Notes: generated from the sequence alone by a model not told the origin. Positions 1 to 12,596 are shown, numbered from the stretch's first letter. The stretch is 64,000 bases of DNA from Isoetes taiwanensis (GCA_021234155.1 JAJEKV010000036.1:2658996-2722995), one strand, 5' to 3'. A program made the numbers and translations.

Positions 1-480
1 TGGAGTGTGGTGGTGGTGGTGGTGTATGGTGGTGGTGGGGTGTGGTAGTGGGGTTTGATGGTGGTGGTGTGGTGTGTGGTGGTGGTGGGGGTGTGGTGGA
101 GGGGGTGTGGTGTGGGACATAGTGGGTGTGGTGGTGGGAGATGGTAGAGTGTAGTGGTGGGAGATGGTGGGGTGTGGTGTGGGACATGGTGTACTGTGGT
201 GGAGTGTGGTGGTGGGAGATGGTGGGCTTCAAATGTGGTGGTAATAGAGAATGTGGTGCATGTGGTGGTGGGAGATGGTGTGTTTGAAATGTGGTGATAA
301 ATGTGGTGGTGGCAAAGATGTAGTGGTAGTCTATGGTGGATGAAATTTAGTGGTAGGATAGATAGTGGGGTGTTATGTGGTGTGGTGGTGGTGACAAATG
401 TGGTGAAATGTGGTGGTGAGAGATTGTGTGGTGAAATGTAGTGGTGGTAATGAATGTGGTGGAGTGTGGTGGAGTGAGGG
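1..480. repeat. GT-rich simple repeat block
   Basis: The plus strand is almost entirely T and G, built from irregular TGG and TGGTG units with a recurring GGGAGATGGTG variant. It becomes more diverged and A-containing toward position 480. No reading frame of interest lies in it. It begins at the window edge, so its full length is unknown. It does not have the TTTAGGG unit of plant telomeres. Confidence 0.85.
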
Positions 481-544
481 GGGAGAATAAATAAAATTGA
501 ATCCACACATATCATACATTTAACATGCACACACTCACGTGGCA

Positions 545-606
545 CCATAAATATAACGCACCCCACACCACACCACACCACATATCACATCACATCACAT
601 CACTTT
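545..606. repeat. CA-rich short tandem tract, inverted relative to the first block
   Basis: CACCACAC and CATCA units dominate here. These are the reverse complement of the GGTG and TGATG type units of the preceding block. The two could pair as arms of a loose inverted repeat about 60 bp apart, or could be independent slippage tracts. Confidence 0.6.
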
Positions 607-751
607 GATCCTATTTTGTCTGCCATAAAAAATCTGCCTAGCCTGCTCTCATAACATTTCTGAAATTCATACACCATGATAATAATTACATTCCTTTCCT
701 AATAATATTAAAGGATCTACCCACTAAATCCTGTCCCTGCACTAGATTTTT

Positions 752-937
752 GACGCTCAAGCTTCCAAGTTTATTCCGGCAATGACTAACATGAGGTTCA
801 GAGACAATTACGGCCTACCTAGAGTAAGCGAGAAGGCCCTTCGGTTTGCTTTAACCAAGGCTCGTAATCAGTCTTTGAAGGTGGATATGCCTAAATCCAC
901 CTTCTTTACTCACATTAGAGGCAGAATAAAATCTTAG
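752..937 (+). CDS. Unidentified 62-codon open stretch, probable fragment
   Basis: This frame is open for about 62 codons and ends at a TAG. It encodes a basic segment with MTNMRFRDNYGLPRVSEK in the middle and a Lys/Arg-rich end. Base composition is less repetitive than in the surroundings, which suggests old coding sequence. No family is recognised. It could be an exon or a transposon remnant. It lies upstream of the MCM9-like fragment on the same strand, but nothing in the sequence joins them. Confidence 0.25.
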   Translation, partial: DAQASKFIPAMTNMRFRDNYGLPRVSEKALRFALTKARNQSLKVDMPKSTFFTHIRGRIKS

Positions 938-1221
938 AGTGTCCCATTACGACATGGTATAAATGCCACATCAGCCAAACTTCTGAGCCAATAAGAAAAT
1001 ACGATTTACTAGCATTTCAGCGAAAAGTGAAAGAAGTACTCTTAACAATATGTGTGTTCTTCCTGGTTCTTTTCTACGCATTGTTCTGAAAACAGGATTC
1101 CACCTCGAACCGCCTAGATTTCCAGTTTCCAACATCTTGCTTTCAACTAGCTGATGTAGTTTTATTGTTCATAGGCAGTTTCATATAGGATATAACATAG
1201 TAACGGTAGCCTTACATTGCA

Positions 1222-1533
1222 ATGGCTTTGACATTAATTGGTGGAGTTCAACATGTGGATGCCTCTGGAACAAGAGTACGAGGGGAGTCAAACTTGCTCC
1301 TTGTTGGGGATCCTGGTCTGATGCTTAGAATCGTTGACAACTAATTCAAACATCTAACAAGCAATGGAAAACTTAAAGGTCTTGGCAAGTCCACGATTTT
1401 TGAAGTATGCAAAACAAAGCGAAGTCATCGATCTGTCATTATGACTGGGCTTGGAAGCACTAGTGCTGGGCTTACCGTGACAGCTGTAAAGGATGGGAAG
1501 TAGATAATGTTGCTAGATGCGTAAAGGTCATAA
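1222..1533 (+). pseudogene. MCM9: MCM9-like helicase fragment, frameshifted
   Basis: Two blocks match the AAA+ core of plant MCM9, a DNA helicase-family protein used in homologous recombination. The first (about 1222-1323) contains [19 protein letters not shown] and ends in VGDPG, the first half of the Walker A loop. The second (about 1380-1506) resumes with GKS and RFLKYA in one frame, then MTGLGSTSAGLTVTAVKDG in another, and stops at a TAG. Roughly 55 bases between the blocks contain stops, and at least one further frameshift is needed, so Walker A is broken. No other MCM domain follows: the sequence passes directly into a receptor-kinase fragment on the opposite strand. It is a relic, perhaps captured or left by rearrangement. 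The family call is firm from the GGVQHVD, VRGES and TGLGSTSAGLT motifs. MCM9 rather than MCM8 rests on my memory of the family. Confidence 0.75.
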
Positions 1534-1574
1534 ATTCCAGGCATAGGCTATAGAAGAAAACTTCAAAGTTCAAG

Positions 1575-2590
1575 TCCTTACAACCATGCAAGCATTGTTG
1601 GTCTGTTTTCTGGCTTTGCCTGAGCACAAATGATTGCTACATGTACCAACAACTCAAGCTCTGTCTGGACAAAGTTGTTACTAATTCTCTGGTCTAACAA
1701 CTTTTCTAGTTCACCTCCTAAAACAAGAGGTTCTACCCAATCAACAATGTACTCCCTTTTTAGAAGTTCAGATTTTTCATATGGACGTCTTTCAGTAATC
1801 AGTACAAGTCAGATGATGCCAAAGCTGAAGACAACATCACTCTTTTCAGTTAGGCACATCTTTTCTGGTCCATTATGCAATCTTTCTAGTGCCTCATAGC
1901 CTGAAACAAGTATCGACAACCTGTGCAACATGTATGAAGGCTGGACACCATGGATATAGTCACATTCCCAATATTCCTCAGTGGAGGTGCTTACTGACTG
2001 TTACAGTGTCTTCAGGCCGGCAGCAAATGAACGGACAAAATTTCTGCTGTCACATGTCACTTTTGACTTGAGGTGGCAGCAGATGTTGTCAATAACAGAA
2101 GAAAACAGCAGGTGCATGCAGATGGTATATGGACTCCTAAGAAAACAGCAGGTGCATGCAGATGGTATATGGACTCCTAAGAAAACAGCAGGTGCATGCA
2201 GATGGTATATGGACTCCTATCTGATAACGGAAGAAAACAACAATTGCATGCAGATGGTATATGGACTCTTATATGATTTCTCAAATTGGAAGCTAGTATG
2301 TTCCTAACTTCTGTACTTGCAGTACATGCATCTGTACATACAGAAAAGATGCCTGACGTGTAATCTGGATCAGAAAATTCATAGTGGCAGAAGCTTCTCC
2401 AGGATTTGCAAATGAGTTAAAAATGAGTTTCTGGTCCATTATGCAATCTTTCTAGTGCCTCATAGCCTGAAAGCTTCCCTGCTTTGTTAGATTCATTCAT
2501 TATGCTCGCTAGACCATAATCTGATAATAGTGGCTTATATTTTGCATTAAGGACAATATTGCTTGCCTTCAAATTTGGCTCTCTCAAATT
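1575..2590 (-). pseudogene. Receptor-like kinase C-lobe pseudogene, split by an inserted duplication
   Basis: Read on the minus strand, 2590-2428 encodes the end of a kinase catalytic loop and activation region: NLKASN, then DYG in place of DFG, then GYEALERLHNGPE. The C-lobe continues at 1906-1575 with EKSDVVFSFGI, an in-frame TGA, then YIVDWVEPLVLGGELEKLLD, VAIICAQAKPENRPTM and the end. These are typical of plant receptor-like kinases, including the RPTM motif of subdomain XI. The two parts are separated by about 520 bp and share an identical 45-bp stretch (1862-1906 and 2428-2472) coding for the same residues. The gene was therefore interrupted by a duplication or insertion. DYG suggests a kinase group with atypical or no activity. 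The stop and the split make it a pseudogene. The N-lobe was not found. Confidence 0.75.
2100..2271. repeat. 40-bp minisatellite, four units
   Basis: Three identical 40-bp units lie head to tail at 2100-2139, 2140-2179 and 2180-2219. A fourth with a few changes lies at 2232-2271, after a 12-bp partial unit. Each contains GGTGCATGCAGATGGTATAT or a close variant. The array sits inside the segment that splits the kinase pseudogene. There are no unique spacers, so it is not a CRISPR array. Confidence 0.9.
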
Positions 2591-2599
2591 TGGCAAGAC

Positions 2600-3760
2600 C
2601 CATCAATCTGAAAGTTATAGAAAGCAAGAGCATCAGTGAACTTTTTACTCTGATAACACCAACCATGATTTTACCTTGAAAATGTTGCTTTATCATATTC
2701 TTGTTCCCTGACTAATCCAGTGCTACAGGCCTGCAAAAGTTAATCATAAATTAAATGTTGTGAGCTGTGAAAATATTGCACAAAGCATCTCAAATGGAAA
2801 GCATACAACATTAACAGCACAACCCTTGGATTTGCATGATGATGCAGGTACCTATGCACATAAAAGAAACTCTCAGGAATTTGTAATGTAAACTTATAGG
2901 ACCAACCAAAACAATTCCGTTCACAGCATAAGGGAGGTTATGTCAAAATGTGTCTGCCAATCTTAGTCGGAGTAACAAGGGTAACATAATAAATATCTGA
3001 TATGTAGTCAATTTAGATGCATTTTTGTTTTAACTATTGTAGATTGAAGAATTAAACCTCTTTGACCAGCTTTGTCAACAGTGTGTCAGATGACACAACT
3101 GGGTGCGCATATGCTTCAGTTAGAATTGCAGCTTGCATGCCTTGATGTGCAGGATATAAGGTGCAGAATCATTGCAATTTCCATCTTTCCAATAGAGATA
3201 ACCGACATACCTTCACTGTCCACCAAGTGCATTGCTTTTGCCAAGGAATTGTAAAACTCAATAAAGAGGAGGAAACTCTGAAGCAATCATTATTTCTTTC
3301 CATTTGACGACAATGACAACATTTGAGGACAATAAAAGACAATAAAAACATCTTGACTCTGGCCTTCAATCAACCATATCTTGAGATTACCTGTTATAAA
3401 GAGTAGTGCCTTACCATGCTAGCAAACTTAGCGTTGTCATAGTTCATTAGATGGATTTAAGACTTAAGATACCTTTTCCATCATTCAACATGCAAAGCTA
3501 CCCTGTCAACTCAATAGGCCATGTTTTACCTTATGGTCACAAACTGTATCATATCAGACTATATCTATAACGTGCCAATTTCAAAACCAGCATATGTATC
3601 TTTGCAGCTGCCTATTTAGAATGCAAACTAGCAAGGCAGATCGATTTGTACCTAAATCAGCCAAGCAATACATGCCAACAGTTAACTTAAAGGGTCACTG
3701 CATATTCATACTTACAAACAGTAGTACCTGTACTTCTTTATGCTCCTTGTAGTGATAGTT
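2600..3760. other. No gene recognised
   Basis: Short open stretches occur on both strands, but none shows a motif, repeated structure or codon pattern I can support. Base composition is ordinary and AT-rich. Confidence 0.5.
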
Positions 3761-3765
3761 GCCAC

Positions 3766-6586
3766 TTACTCCCAACCCTTTGCCTCTTTGATCTCCATTC
3801 TTTTTGTGTTGTAGCATTTGTAGATCTCATCCATGCCTCCTTCTTCCTCTTTTACGGTTAATTCCTTCAAAGCTTTATCTACATTTGGATTTGCCCGCCG
3901 TCTCACATTTCTTTCATGTCTAGCAATCAACCTTTCAGAGAACCATTGGCTCATTTGGTATAAGGGCCTAGATATGATGTGCTCCCACCTCTTTGAGTCC
4001 CTCGGTGGAAGGCCATTTTAGCCTGTTTGTGGATTTTTTCCATACCCCGAGTATTCCGGATAGCAAAGGCTGCCATATGTTTTAGCAAACCACGGACCAT
4101 GTGCATGCGGGATATGGATATAATGGGTGACCCACGTTTCTCCCCATGCTGCTATGTATGCAGTAGTAAATCTTGTAACCAGAATTTTGAAAGAATCCAC
4201 ATCCTCTAAAGTGAAAAAATGTTTCTGTAGTAGAACATTAAGAGCAGAAAAAGCATTCCATGCTTCTAGCTTCTTGATACTATCAGTTCTATCTTTTTCT
4301 GCCTGCACAAGTTTTTTTCCAAACTCAAATATCCCTTTTTGCTTTGAATCTGTCCTTTGCAAGAAATGCTTTGCCTTCGCACCACTCAAAGACACTTTGG
4401 CGAGGCCGTAGCTCTTTGTGGACTTCTTCAAATCCTTTTCTAACTTTACACAACCACCATGCAATCCGACCCCGACAACAACTTATCCATTCTTTCTATC
4501 CCTTCTGTTCTTTCCTTGACACCTTTCTTATTCCAAACGAAGATACAACTATGTTGAATCATCTTCTCCACGATCCGAACCATTGCATGTAAGGTGCAAA
4601 GATGAACCCTTTCTAGTGGAATTGGCAATACTGCATCAAATCTTGAATCCTTTTCATGTCTATCAAGAGGTAACTCTTGATCACATGTTAAAGAAATCTT
4701 GTAACTTTTACCTCTCTTTTTTTCCTTCAAAACGCATACATACAATATATGCAATTCTTTGCAAGTTTGATCTGTTGTGGATGCAATATTGTACATAGCC
4801 TTCTCTGTTTTTAGATCTGATGCCAAGTGGAATTTAACTTTGAATGAGCCATGGCCATCCACATATAATTTTTCCCCTGCTTCATATAGACCAATCAACC
4901 GTGGCAATTCCGTCTGATCAAATACCCATATTAGAACTGTATAATTCTCCTACGTACTAAACATACCCGACCACCATGTGTGGTCTTCAGATTGCACTAA
5001 GAACCACTCTGGATCTCGCTTGTTCTTTGGAACTTGTCCTGTTGTTATATAATTTGGACGAAGAGCATAATTCATTAGTACCATTGACACCCTTTCGTAC
5101 TTGGCCTTGCTGGTCAATTCCATTTCATCAAGCTTAATGCATACTTCTAGCATGCCATGCACATCGTCCTCATATACCTGATATAGGAAAAAAAGTGTGT
5201 AAGCATTTGACTAAGAATTTGACTCTAAATCACAGCAAATCTCTATCGTAGCATGCATTCCAGCTATAAACATCAATAAATAACTATGTCAATGCCTATG
5301 ACACAACCAGCTGCAACTAGCTTAATACTCTATAATCCAAATAAAAAGTAAATGCCCCCTGCAGCCACCTCTACCTAACAGAGGAAATTTACGAGGATGC
5401 AAATATTTCCTTTAAAGATTTCAATAATATGCAAATATTCTTTTGCGTACCTGGTAGAAGATAACCATAAACTTTAACAAGACCTCCATATCAAGCCAAA
5501 TGTTATTCATTTGATTCAAGCCCATGACTTCACAATCATTACTCTTTTTTCCCTTTCCAATAAGCGGGCAGCCTGCTTCAATTGAATGCATTCCACCTAG
5601 AACGTCTTCCACTGTCATATTTCGTTTTCTTCTGATGGACTCCACAACATGAGGACGTGGAAGAATAACTTTTTTGCTTCCCAGGGATCTAAGGCCATCA
5701 TGGAACACCTTAAACAAGGATCTATAACTTTGTCTGCTAATTCCTAATGTGTCAGAATTAGCTTGTATCTCATCCACATTCATTTTGGAATGGATTTCCT
5801 TAATAACCATTTCCAGCACACCCTTCCGCAAAGAAACATTAGTTGGATCATTCAACATAGACAATACTTCGTCCTTGGTAGCAATGCTTTTTACAAGATT
5901 ACCTATGTTGCCTCTAACTGTTTTCTTCTCCTTTTTTGTCTTGAGTACTCTCTTTACAGCATAAATCCTTCTTCTTGCTGCACCACATGTAGGATTCAGT
6001 GCCTCAATTGGCTTTGTTTTTCTCTTTCTCTCTCGAAAACCCAAAGGTGTGCTCTTAAGCCATTGCAATCTTTTCTCCAATAGTTTTACTTTGCACTTAG
6101 CTGCCTTGCATTTGCTCACTGAATCTTTTAATTCTCGATTTGTTTGATTGATTATGAAATTTTTAAGAGTTCCATCTTGGTGCAAATCCAAAAGTTTCCT
6201 CTCAAGTCTCATTACTTTTGATACTAATTGACACTTCTCTTCTTGCAATGTGCTCAATTTTTCTTCCTTGTCCTTGACAGCTCTGTTGATTTCATGCAAA
6301 GTACCACATAGTTGGCTGATATATTTTGTCATGTTCTCACAGTATCCTAAGAGACCAGATTTCCCTTCACATGCAAATTTTACTAAACCAGTTACAGAGT
6401 TAAAATCAGGAAACTCACAGTAATGGGATCCCTTGGATATATGCTTCCTCTAGCCCATATATCTGCATGCTTTGCACCCATCATTCTTAGCATGTTCTCA
6501 TCTAATTTCAGTTTCAATCCCCCTCCTTTTCTAGACCAAATTTGTGCATAGTCTTTTAATGGTAGACACACACGAATCTCAGTCAT
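3766..6586 (-). CDS. Transposase-like, multi-exon gene with coiled coil, decayed
   Basis: The minus strand reads as a series of blocks joined by plausible GT/AG sites. An ATG lies at 6586 (MTEIRVCLPLKDYAQIW) and that block ends at 6419. The next block runs from about 6400 to 5451, holding a long heptad-rich segment (roughly residues 1-100 of the block), a basic stretch and the phrase LGISRQSYRSLF, and ends at a GTACGC donor. Then come 5177 to about 4960, then 4913 to 4446 with VDGHGSFKVKFHLASDLKT and CTLHAMVRIVEKMI, then 4464 to 3766 with TRFTTAYIAAWG, VTHYIHIPHAHGPWF and a basic C-terminus. A frameshift near 4460 and a stop near 4018 break the last part. The late pattern (WG followed by a Y-x-HIPHAHG region and an Arg-rich tail) is what I associate with uncharacterised, high-copy, transposon-like proteins of lower plants and animals. 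Catalytic residues cannot be assigned. It is either an inactive copy or a gene read with assembly errors. Confidence 0.5.
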
Positions 6587-6589
6587 GGT

Positions 6590-9250
6590 GGAAAGAGAAA
6601 CTACACTGAGTTGAAAAAATGTTATGAAATTCAAAGTATCAGGGGGAAGTGCAAATTCGAAAATAGAATGACAGAAAATTAAATTTGTCGGCGCCATCTC
6701 CAATTCCAGAAATGCAAAAAACCGTCTCTTTGGAATTTTCAAATTTTCAAAAACGAATGAAACAAACTCAAATATCTTTGGCGCCATCTTCAAATCATTC
6801 AATCCGGAGAGTATATAGGACGGAGAGGTGCGGGGAAATTGAAAATCATGGGCAGGTTGGTCGTAATTGTCATATGGACATAAATTTAAAAGTGGATACC
6901 ATCGTTTAAAAAATATTTTAAGTTGATGCATTTATTGCATACCATATGTTTAAATGGGTCGTTAAATTGGTTGAGAGTTTTTTATGGTTGTTGAAAGTTA
7001 GGTAGGTAGAATAAACGTAAATAAAATGATATTAAATGAATAGGCATGCTGACATGGAATGAAGGCCAAAATGAGGTGGCATTTCCCTTATGAGGACAAA
7101 ACGAAATCCCATTTTGCCTCTAATGATTCGAAGCCACCCTAAACCCATTCAACCGACTGGATGCTGGGCCTTCAATGGCTATTTTTGGGGTCGGATTGAC
7201 GGGAAGAGAGCTTTTAGACAAGGTCCATGACCTTATGTTACATGCTGCTGCAAAGACAGGTATAGCATGGGTTGTTCGGCACTTTGAGGCTCTGAGTCGG
7301 CAATAGCGGGAATTATTGGCAGGGTTGCCACGGGGGGTTCACCTTTATCACATGAGCATATGCCACCTGCGTGCTTAAGATGAGAAGAAACACCCCTATA
7401 TACGTACGCAAAAGTGTTGGAAAAAACCCCTTCCATGGAAAAAATACACTAGAATGTCAGTAAGAGGGGGATTTAAACCCCTAGTATACGTACGAAAACG
7501 TCGAGAAAAAATCCCCTTCCATGCACTCACTAGGTTTATACGGGTCTTCTGTGTGAATTCCCCATGAGGGTTGCGTTCTTACCACGGGGGGATGCATGAA
7601 GCACTGGCAAACCTGATCCTATGCAATTCTGGGATGACTGTAGAAAGCTTAGATGGCTTTAGTGCAGAAAACAAAAATTTTGGATGCACCAGAAGTGGAG
7701 CCAGTCATACCAGCATTTCCTGCTGCTTAGGAAATGCATGTAAATTTAGTTCTCGAGTACATAGCTTTCAATGAAAGCCAAATTTTGTAACATATGCTCT
7801 TTTTTTTAATATATTATAAACTTTCCAACAGAGATGTACTTTCATCTGACAAAAAATTGTCTTTATCAATTCAACTAAACTTTTAGGATCAGTTAGTTAT
7901 CTGTCATTCTCAAATATTTTTAGACTGTCACTGTACACACAGACCCAGTAAAGGAATATAGTACTTGTAACTCAATTCTGTCATGTTCTAATATTCCCAT
8001 ACTTAAATATTATTTAGCTTCCATTCAGAGTCAACTACACACAATTCACATGTTGCATACAATACTGTTGCACTAAAGGATGGCTCAGGTACACTCTCAT
8101 GAAAGCTCTGATTGGTCAGCACCTCCATGATCTTTTTTAGACCTAGATACAAGCTCAAATTTGGGCCAAGCAATCTGTAAAGATGTGTAGAACTGCCTGG
8201 GATAGAACACATTTGTGAAAAGAAAACACTATCGGCATACTAATATGAATATTGATTGAAAAAAAAGAGAACACTTGCACCATGAAAACACAATCGAAAT
8301 ATCAAGGTAGATATAGAGAGTTTTTAAGAAATTCCCAATTTAGAGTCACAAGACTCGATCTCTTGTGCAAATAGATGAAATTCCTCCTTCAATTTGGACT
8401 TGGAATTGGATCTCCGAAACGTACCCTTCAATGATCAACAATATTAGCCAATTAAGGCCTCAAAGACTTTTTTAAATTTGTTTGACAACCTCACACTGCT
8501 ACTTTTCGAAAATGAGAGTGAAAAGAATCCGTGGGCGTGTCCATTTTTTTTTTATGTTCCCCTTTTAGCTAGACTTTGCTTCCCTCCAAAAAATCGTTAG
8601 GATTCATCATGGCTCTTTTTCGTGATTTAGAGTTGCCACTATCTTGCATTAATATGCTAAATGATCCTCCCATTTTATTCTTGCCAAGATTTAGCAAAAG
8701 GCAAAGGCTATGCGACAAATATGGCCCTTATATGGCTAGGAAAATGAAGAATGGGGGTATTCGACAAGGAATACAAGTCTAAGGAAAACAACTTATATGA
8801 CCATATGGCTAGGGTAGAACTTGGAAACATGGGCTTCGAAAAAACAAGGACCTATTTTTTTTTCGTGTTTTTTATGATATATGCAAGACTAGGCAAAAAC
8901 AACGGTAGGATGAAAAAAAAACGGTATTTTGAAAATGACCATGGGCCTAATTTTTTTGTTTTTAGTGATGTATATGCAAGACTATGGAAAGCATTGGAAA
9001 GATTAAGGCTATAGTTAGGGATGCATAATGGGATGAGTCAGCATGGGGTGATATGACAAGGATGGGATGAACCTATGACATGATGGTGGCTAAAAATGAA
9101 AATGGCAAACAAGCATAAATCAATGCAAATGGGATCTTGTTCCAGCAACGTCTATGCCATGGTAACTCCTCCATGGCCTTGTTATGCTGATAAAGCACTA
9201 CAAGAGGTGTTCCTACACACAAGGTCTTCATCTGATTCCTTTTCAAATCT
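6590..9250. other. Intergenic, no gene recognised
   Basis: AT-rich sequence carries only short unsupported open stretches, including a 69-codon one on the minus strand (8003-8212) and several on the plus strand between 8576 and 9014. A short imperfect direct repeat at 7392-7524 is listed separately. Confidence 0.5.
7392..7524. repeat. Imperfect direct repeat, period about 85 bp
   Basis: Two copies of a roughly 48-bp segment start at 7392 and 7477. Each begins ACCCCTA, contains TACGTACG, and ends CCCCTTCCATG. The palindromic TACGTACG core differs by one base in its left flank. Its role is unknown. Confidence 0.65.
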
Positions 9251-9285
9251 GTTACATATTAGATAGTAATCATGCCCAAAAACAA

Positions 9286-9311
9286 AATGTTGCCTCAAAT
9301 GAGGCAACATT
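9286..9311. repeat. Short perfect palindrome
   Basis: AATGTTGCCTCA is followed after two bases by its reverse complement. The pair is bracketed by two copies of GCCCAAAAACAAAAT. It lies just beyond the integrase stop codon of the gypsy element, so it may belong to its 3' non-coding region or LTR. Confidence 0.7.
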
Positions 9312-9354
9312 AGATGCCCAAAAACAAAATGGGCTGGTCCCCTCAGCCCATGCT

Positions 9355-9862
9355 TCAGGGATAATACTTTTTAAGTTGCTCAATGTTAACAGGATTTGGC
9401 AGCTCTCTTAGTTGTAAATCCTGCAGCACATATGAATTAATACCTGCAACCTGTTTGATGAAAAAAGATCCCTCCCAAAGGTTAGCAAACTTTGGGGGAT
9501 TCTTCTCAATTTTCTTACTCCACTTGAGTATTAAGCCCCCAATCTTGAAAGCCTCTTGCAGCTTGTGCTTTTTTCTAAAAGACACTTCTTCCTTGGCCTT
9601 CTTCAGGGATATATGCTCAAAGGCAACAAATCTGTGCTCTTCCAACTGCTCCAACATAATCAACCTGTGAGATAAAGCATCATCCAGAACTTCTGCTTGC
9701 TGGTACATCAATCTCAGAGCTGGTATCTCCAAATGTATAGGCAACAAAGCCTCTTCGCCATATACCAGCTGAAAAGGAGTAAATCCTGTAGCATTTTTAT
9801 ATGTAACTCTATAAGCCCATAGAGCATCAATCAATCTGCAGTGCCAATCTCTTTGATGTAAG
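9355..9862 (-). CDS. Ty3/gypsy integrase, C-terminal part
   Basis: This is the end of the integrase catalytic core and the C-terminal DNA-binding region. The motif RDWHCRLIDALWAYRVTYKN followed by GFTPFQLVYGEEALLP is diagnostic of gypsy integrase just after the catalytic Glu. A basic stretch (SLKKAKEEVSFRKKHK) and a GPY/F-like region (LWEGSFFIKQV) follow, ending at LKKYYP and a stop. The upstream part of the same protein lies at 10840 and above, separated by an inserted element. No chromodomain is present before the stop. Confidence 0.85.
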
Positions 9863-10824
<962 letters not shown>

Positions 10825-10929
10825 GATCCGAGGGCTCGGATCGATGGAATAGTTTTCTTTATAATCCCCTTCAATGTCTTATTGGTTGACTCCGATTGTC
10901 CATTGCCTTGCGGATAATAGACACTGCTT

Positions 10930-12323
10930 TTAGTGTATCTGATTTTTAACTACTGCATCAGCTCCTTAATCATGTCGTTGATGAAAGGCGAACCCATATC
11001 CGTGATGATGTGATGGGGTACTCCAAACCTATTGCATATTTCAGTGTATATAAATTTAGCAGTTACCTTTGCATTGGCTTCTCTGAGAGGTACGACTTTG
11101 GCCCATTTGGTGAACAGGTCAGTTGCCACTAGTATGTAACTGTGTTGTGCAGAAGAGGAAGGCTCGATTTTCCCAATGAAATCCAGTCCCCAAACCTGAA
11201 ATGGCGCAAGAGTCACAATAGGATTCAAAGCTCCAGGATGCAGTATCTTCTTGCCATGAAATTGGCAGGAATTGCACTGCTTGACAAAACTGTAACTGTC
11301 CTTGAATAGTGAGGGCCAGAAATATCCTGCTCGCAAAATCTTTTTTGCTGTTATATTTACTGAGAAATGTCCCCCACATATTCCACTATGGCATTCAGCT
11401 AGCGCAGCTTGCTGTTCTTCTTCGTCAAGACATCTTAGATAAGCATATGCCTTATCTTTCTTGCAGAGGATGTTCCCAAGCATAGAGTATTTGAGGCATT
11501 GTTCTTTGAATCGTCTCAAGGCAGATTTACTCATTCCTTTTGGTGGCTCTTGTGTTAACAAGAACTGCTCAATAGGATGCTTCCACGAGATTTTCCCTTC
11601 TACTAAAGACACCTGTACTTCATATGCCATGACATTCTCATTGTTATCCTTCTCTAGATCATGTGAATAAAATGCTTGAGGTATATAAAAGCTAGAATTC
11701 CTCTTGGCATTGTACACCACGACTTCCAAATCATAGCTCATCAATTTGACGGACCACTGGTACAACTTATCCTTTTTTTGTGACTTATTGTACAACAACG
11801 TCATTGGATTATGCTTCATATATACTGTTATATGCTGCTGCAAGAATAGATAACCATGTTTCTCTACCAAGTAAATAAGAGCAGCGGCATATTTTTCATA
11901 CTTTGAATACTTTTCTTCTTGAACATTCCATTGTTTACCCGCAAAGCCAAAGATCCTTTTATGTTGGGCTAAAGTCACTCCCACTGCTTTTACAGTGATA
12001 GTAATGTAAGCATCAAAGGGTTCATCTCTGCAAGGTGAGGATAGTGCTCTGCCTTCCTGCAATTCGTCCAGCAATTGCTCAAATGCAGCTTGACTCCATT
12101 GGATAGCCACATACTTGCTTTTGCCCTTAGGTACGGCAGCACCGGTTCTAGTGAGTCTGGAGATAGGATTCATGAGGTGTGAGAAATTTGGAATATGCAT
12201 ACGAAGAAAACTAGTCATACCAATCAGTCTTTTGACATCTTTCAAGGTTTGAGGAATTGGCAGTGCTTTTATGGCAGCGATTTTATCAAGAGCTACTTGG
12301 ATACCTCTGCGTATGCCCTAGCA
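10930..12323 (-). CDS. Gypsy reverse-transcriptase thumb, degenerate RNase H, integrase N-terminus
   Basis: One frame runs from near 12323 (GIRRGIQVALDKIAA) through TLKDVKRLIGMTSFLR, the usual end of gypsy reverse transcriptase, into the gypsy RNase H region and on to integrase. In RNase H the catalytic acids are gone. The site normally reading TDAS is YITIT, the TDH site is MKHNP, and the terminal ADALS site is IPQAF; only the Glu region (KYEKYAAALIYLVEK) is kept. This resembles the connection domain left when a second RNase H takes over. Integrase follows with an HHCC zinc-binding region (HSGICGGHFSVNIT ... CNSCQFHGK), then WGLDFIG, VATDLFTKWAKVVPL, and TDMGSPF (second catalytic Asp). The frame then ends near 10950, with the conserved YPQGNGQSESTNKT phrase in the next frame at about 10870-10905. 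Confidence 0.85.
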
Positions 12324-12573
12324 GGAGTCCTTGTAGAGTCCAAAAGACACATTTTTTTGGATTGAGGCAGACTTGAAAATCTTGGCAGAGCAGTAAGAGT
12401 TTATGGATCATGTCATAATGGGCTTGGTGTGTGCTTGCCAAACAAAGATCATCCAAGAACACCCTAAAATGATGAGCAGGCAGAGACTTGAAAATATTAT
12501 CTATGGTTCTTTGAAAGACAGACAGAGCATTCATCAACCCAAAAGGCATTTTAAGCATGGCATACGTACCCAA
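12286..12573 (-). CDS. Gypsy reverse transcriptase, palm segment
   Basis: The segment begins LGTYAMLKMPFGLMNA (the conserved MPFGL.NA motif) and continues to HHFRVFLDDLCLAST, where FLDD is the catalytic F/YxDD box. It ends at VCLNPKKCVFW and LLGH, the thumb start. It is one frame away from the blocks on both sides, so two small indels flank it. The catalytic Asp pair is intact. Confidence 0.85.
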   Translation of the reverse strand: MGTYAMLKMPFGLMNALSVFQRTIDNIFKSLPAHHFRVFLDDLCLASTHQAHYDMIHKLLLLCQDFQVCLNPKKCVFWTLQGLLLGHTQRYPSSS

Positions 12574-12596
12574 GGTGTGATAAAGGACGTCTTTGG

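Noticed and set aside
1-480. Telomeric repeat
   Set aside because: Units are TGG/TGGTG, not TTTAGGG or a known plant variant in regular order.
2100-2271. CRISPR-like array
   Set aside because: Units are contiguous with no spacers, and the context is eukaryotic.
4127-4798. Plus-strand open frames over the 3.8-6.6 kb gene
   Set aside because: They are antisense shadows of the minus-strand blocks, which have splice sites and motifs.
7233-7436. Short minus-strand frame near the TACGTACG repeats
   Set aside because: 67 codons without motif, lying partly across the direct repeat.
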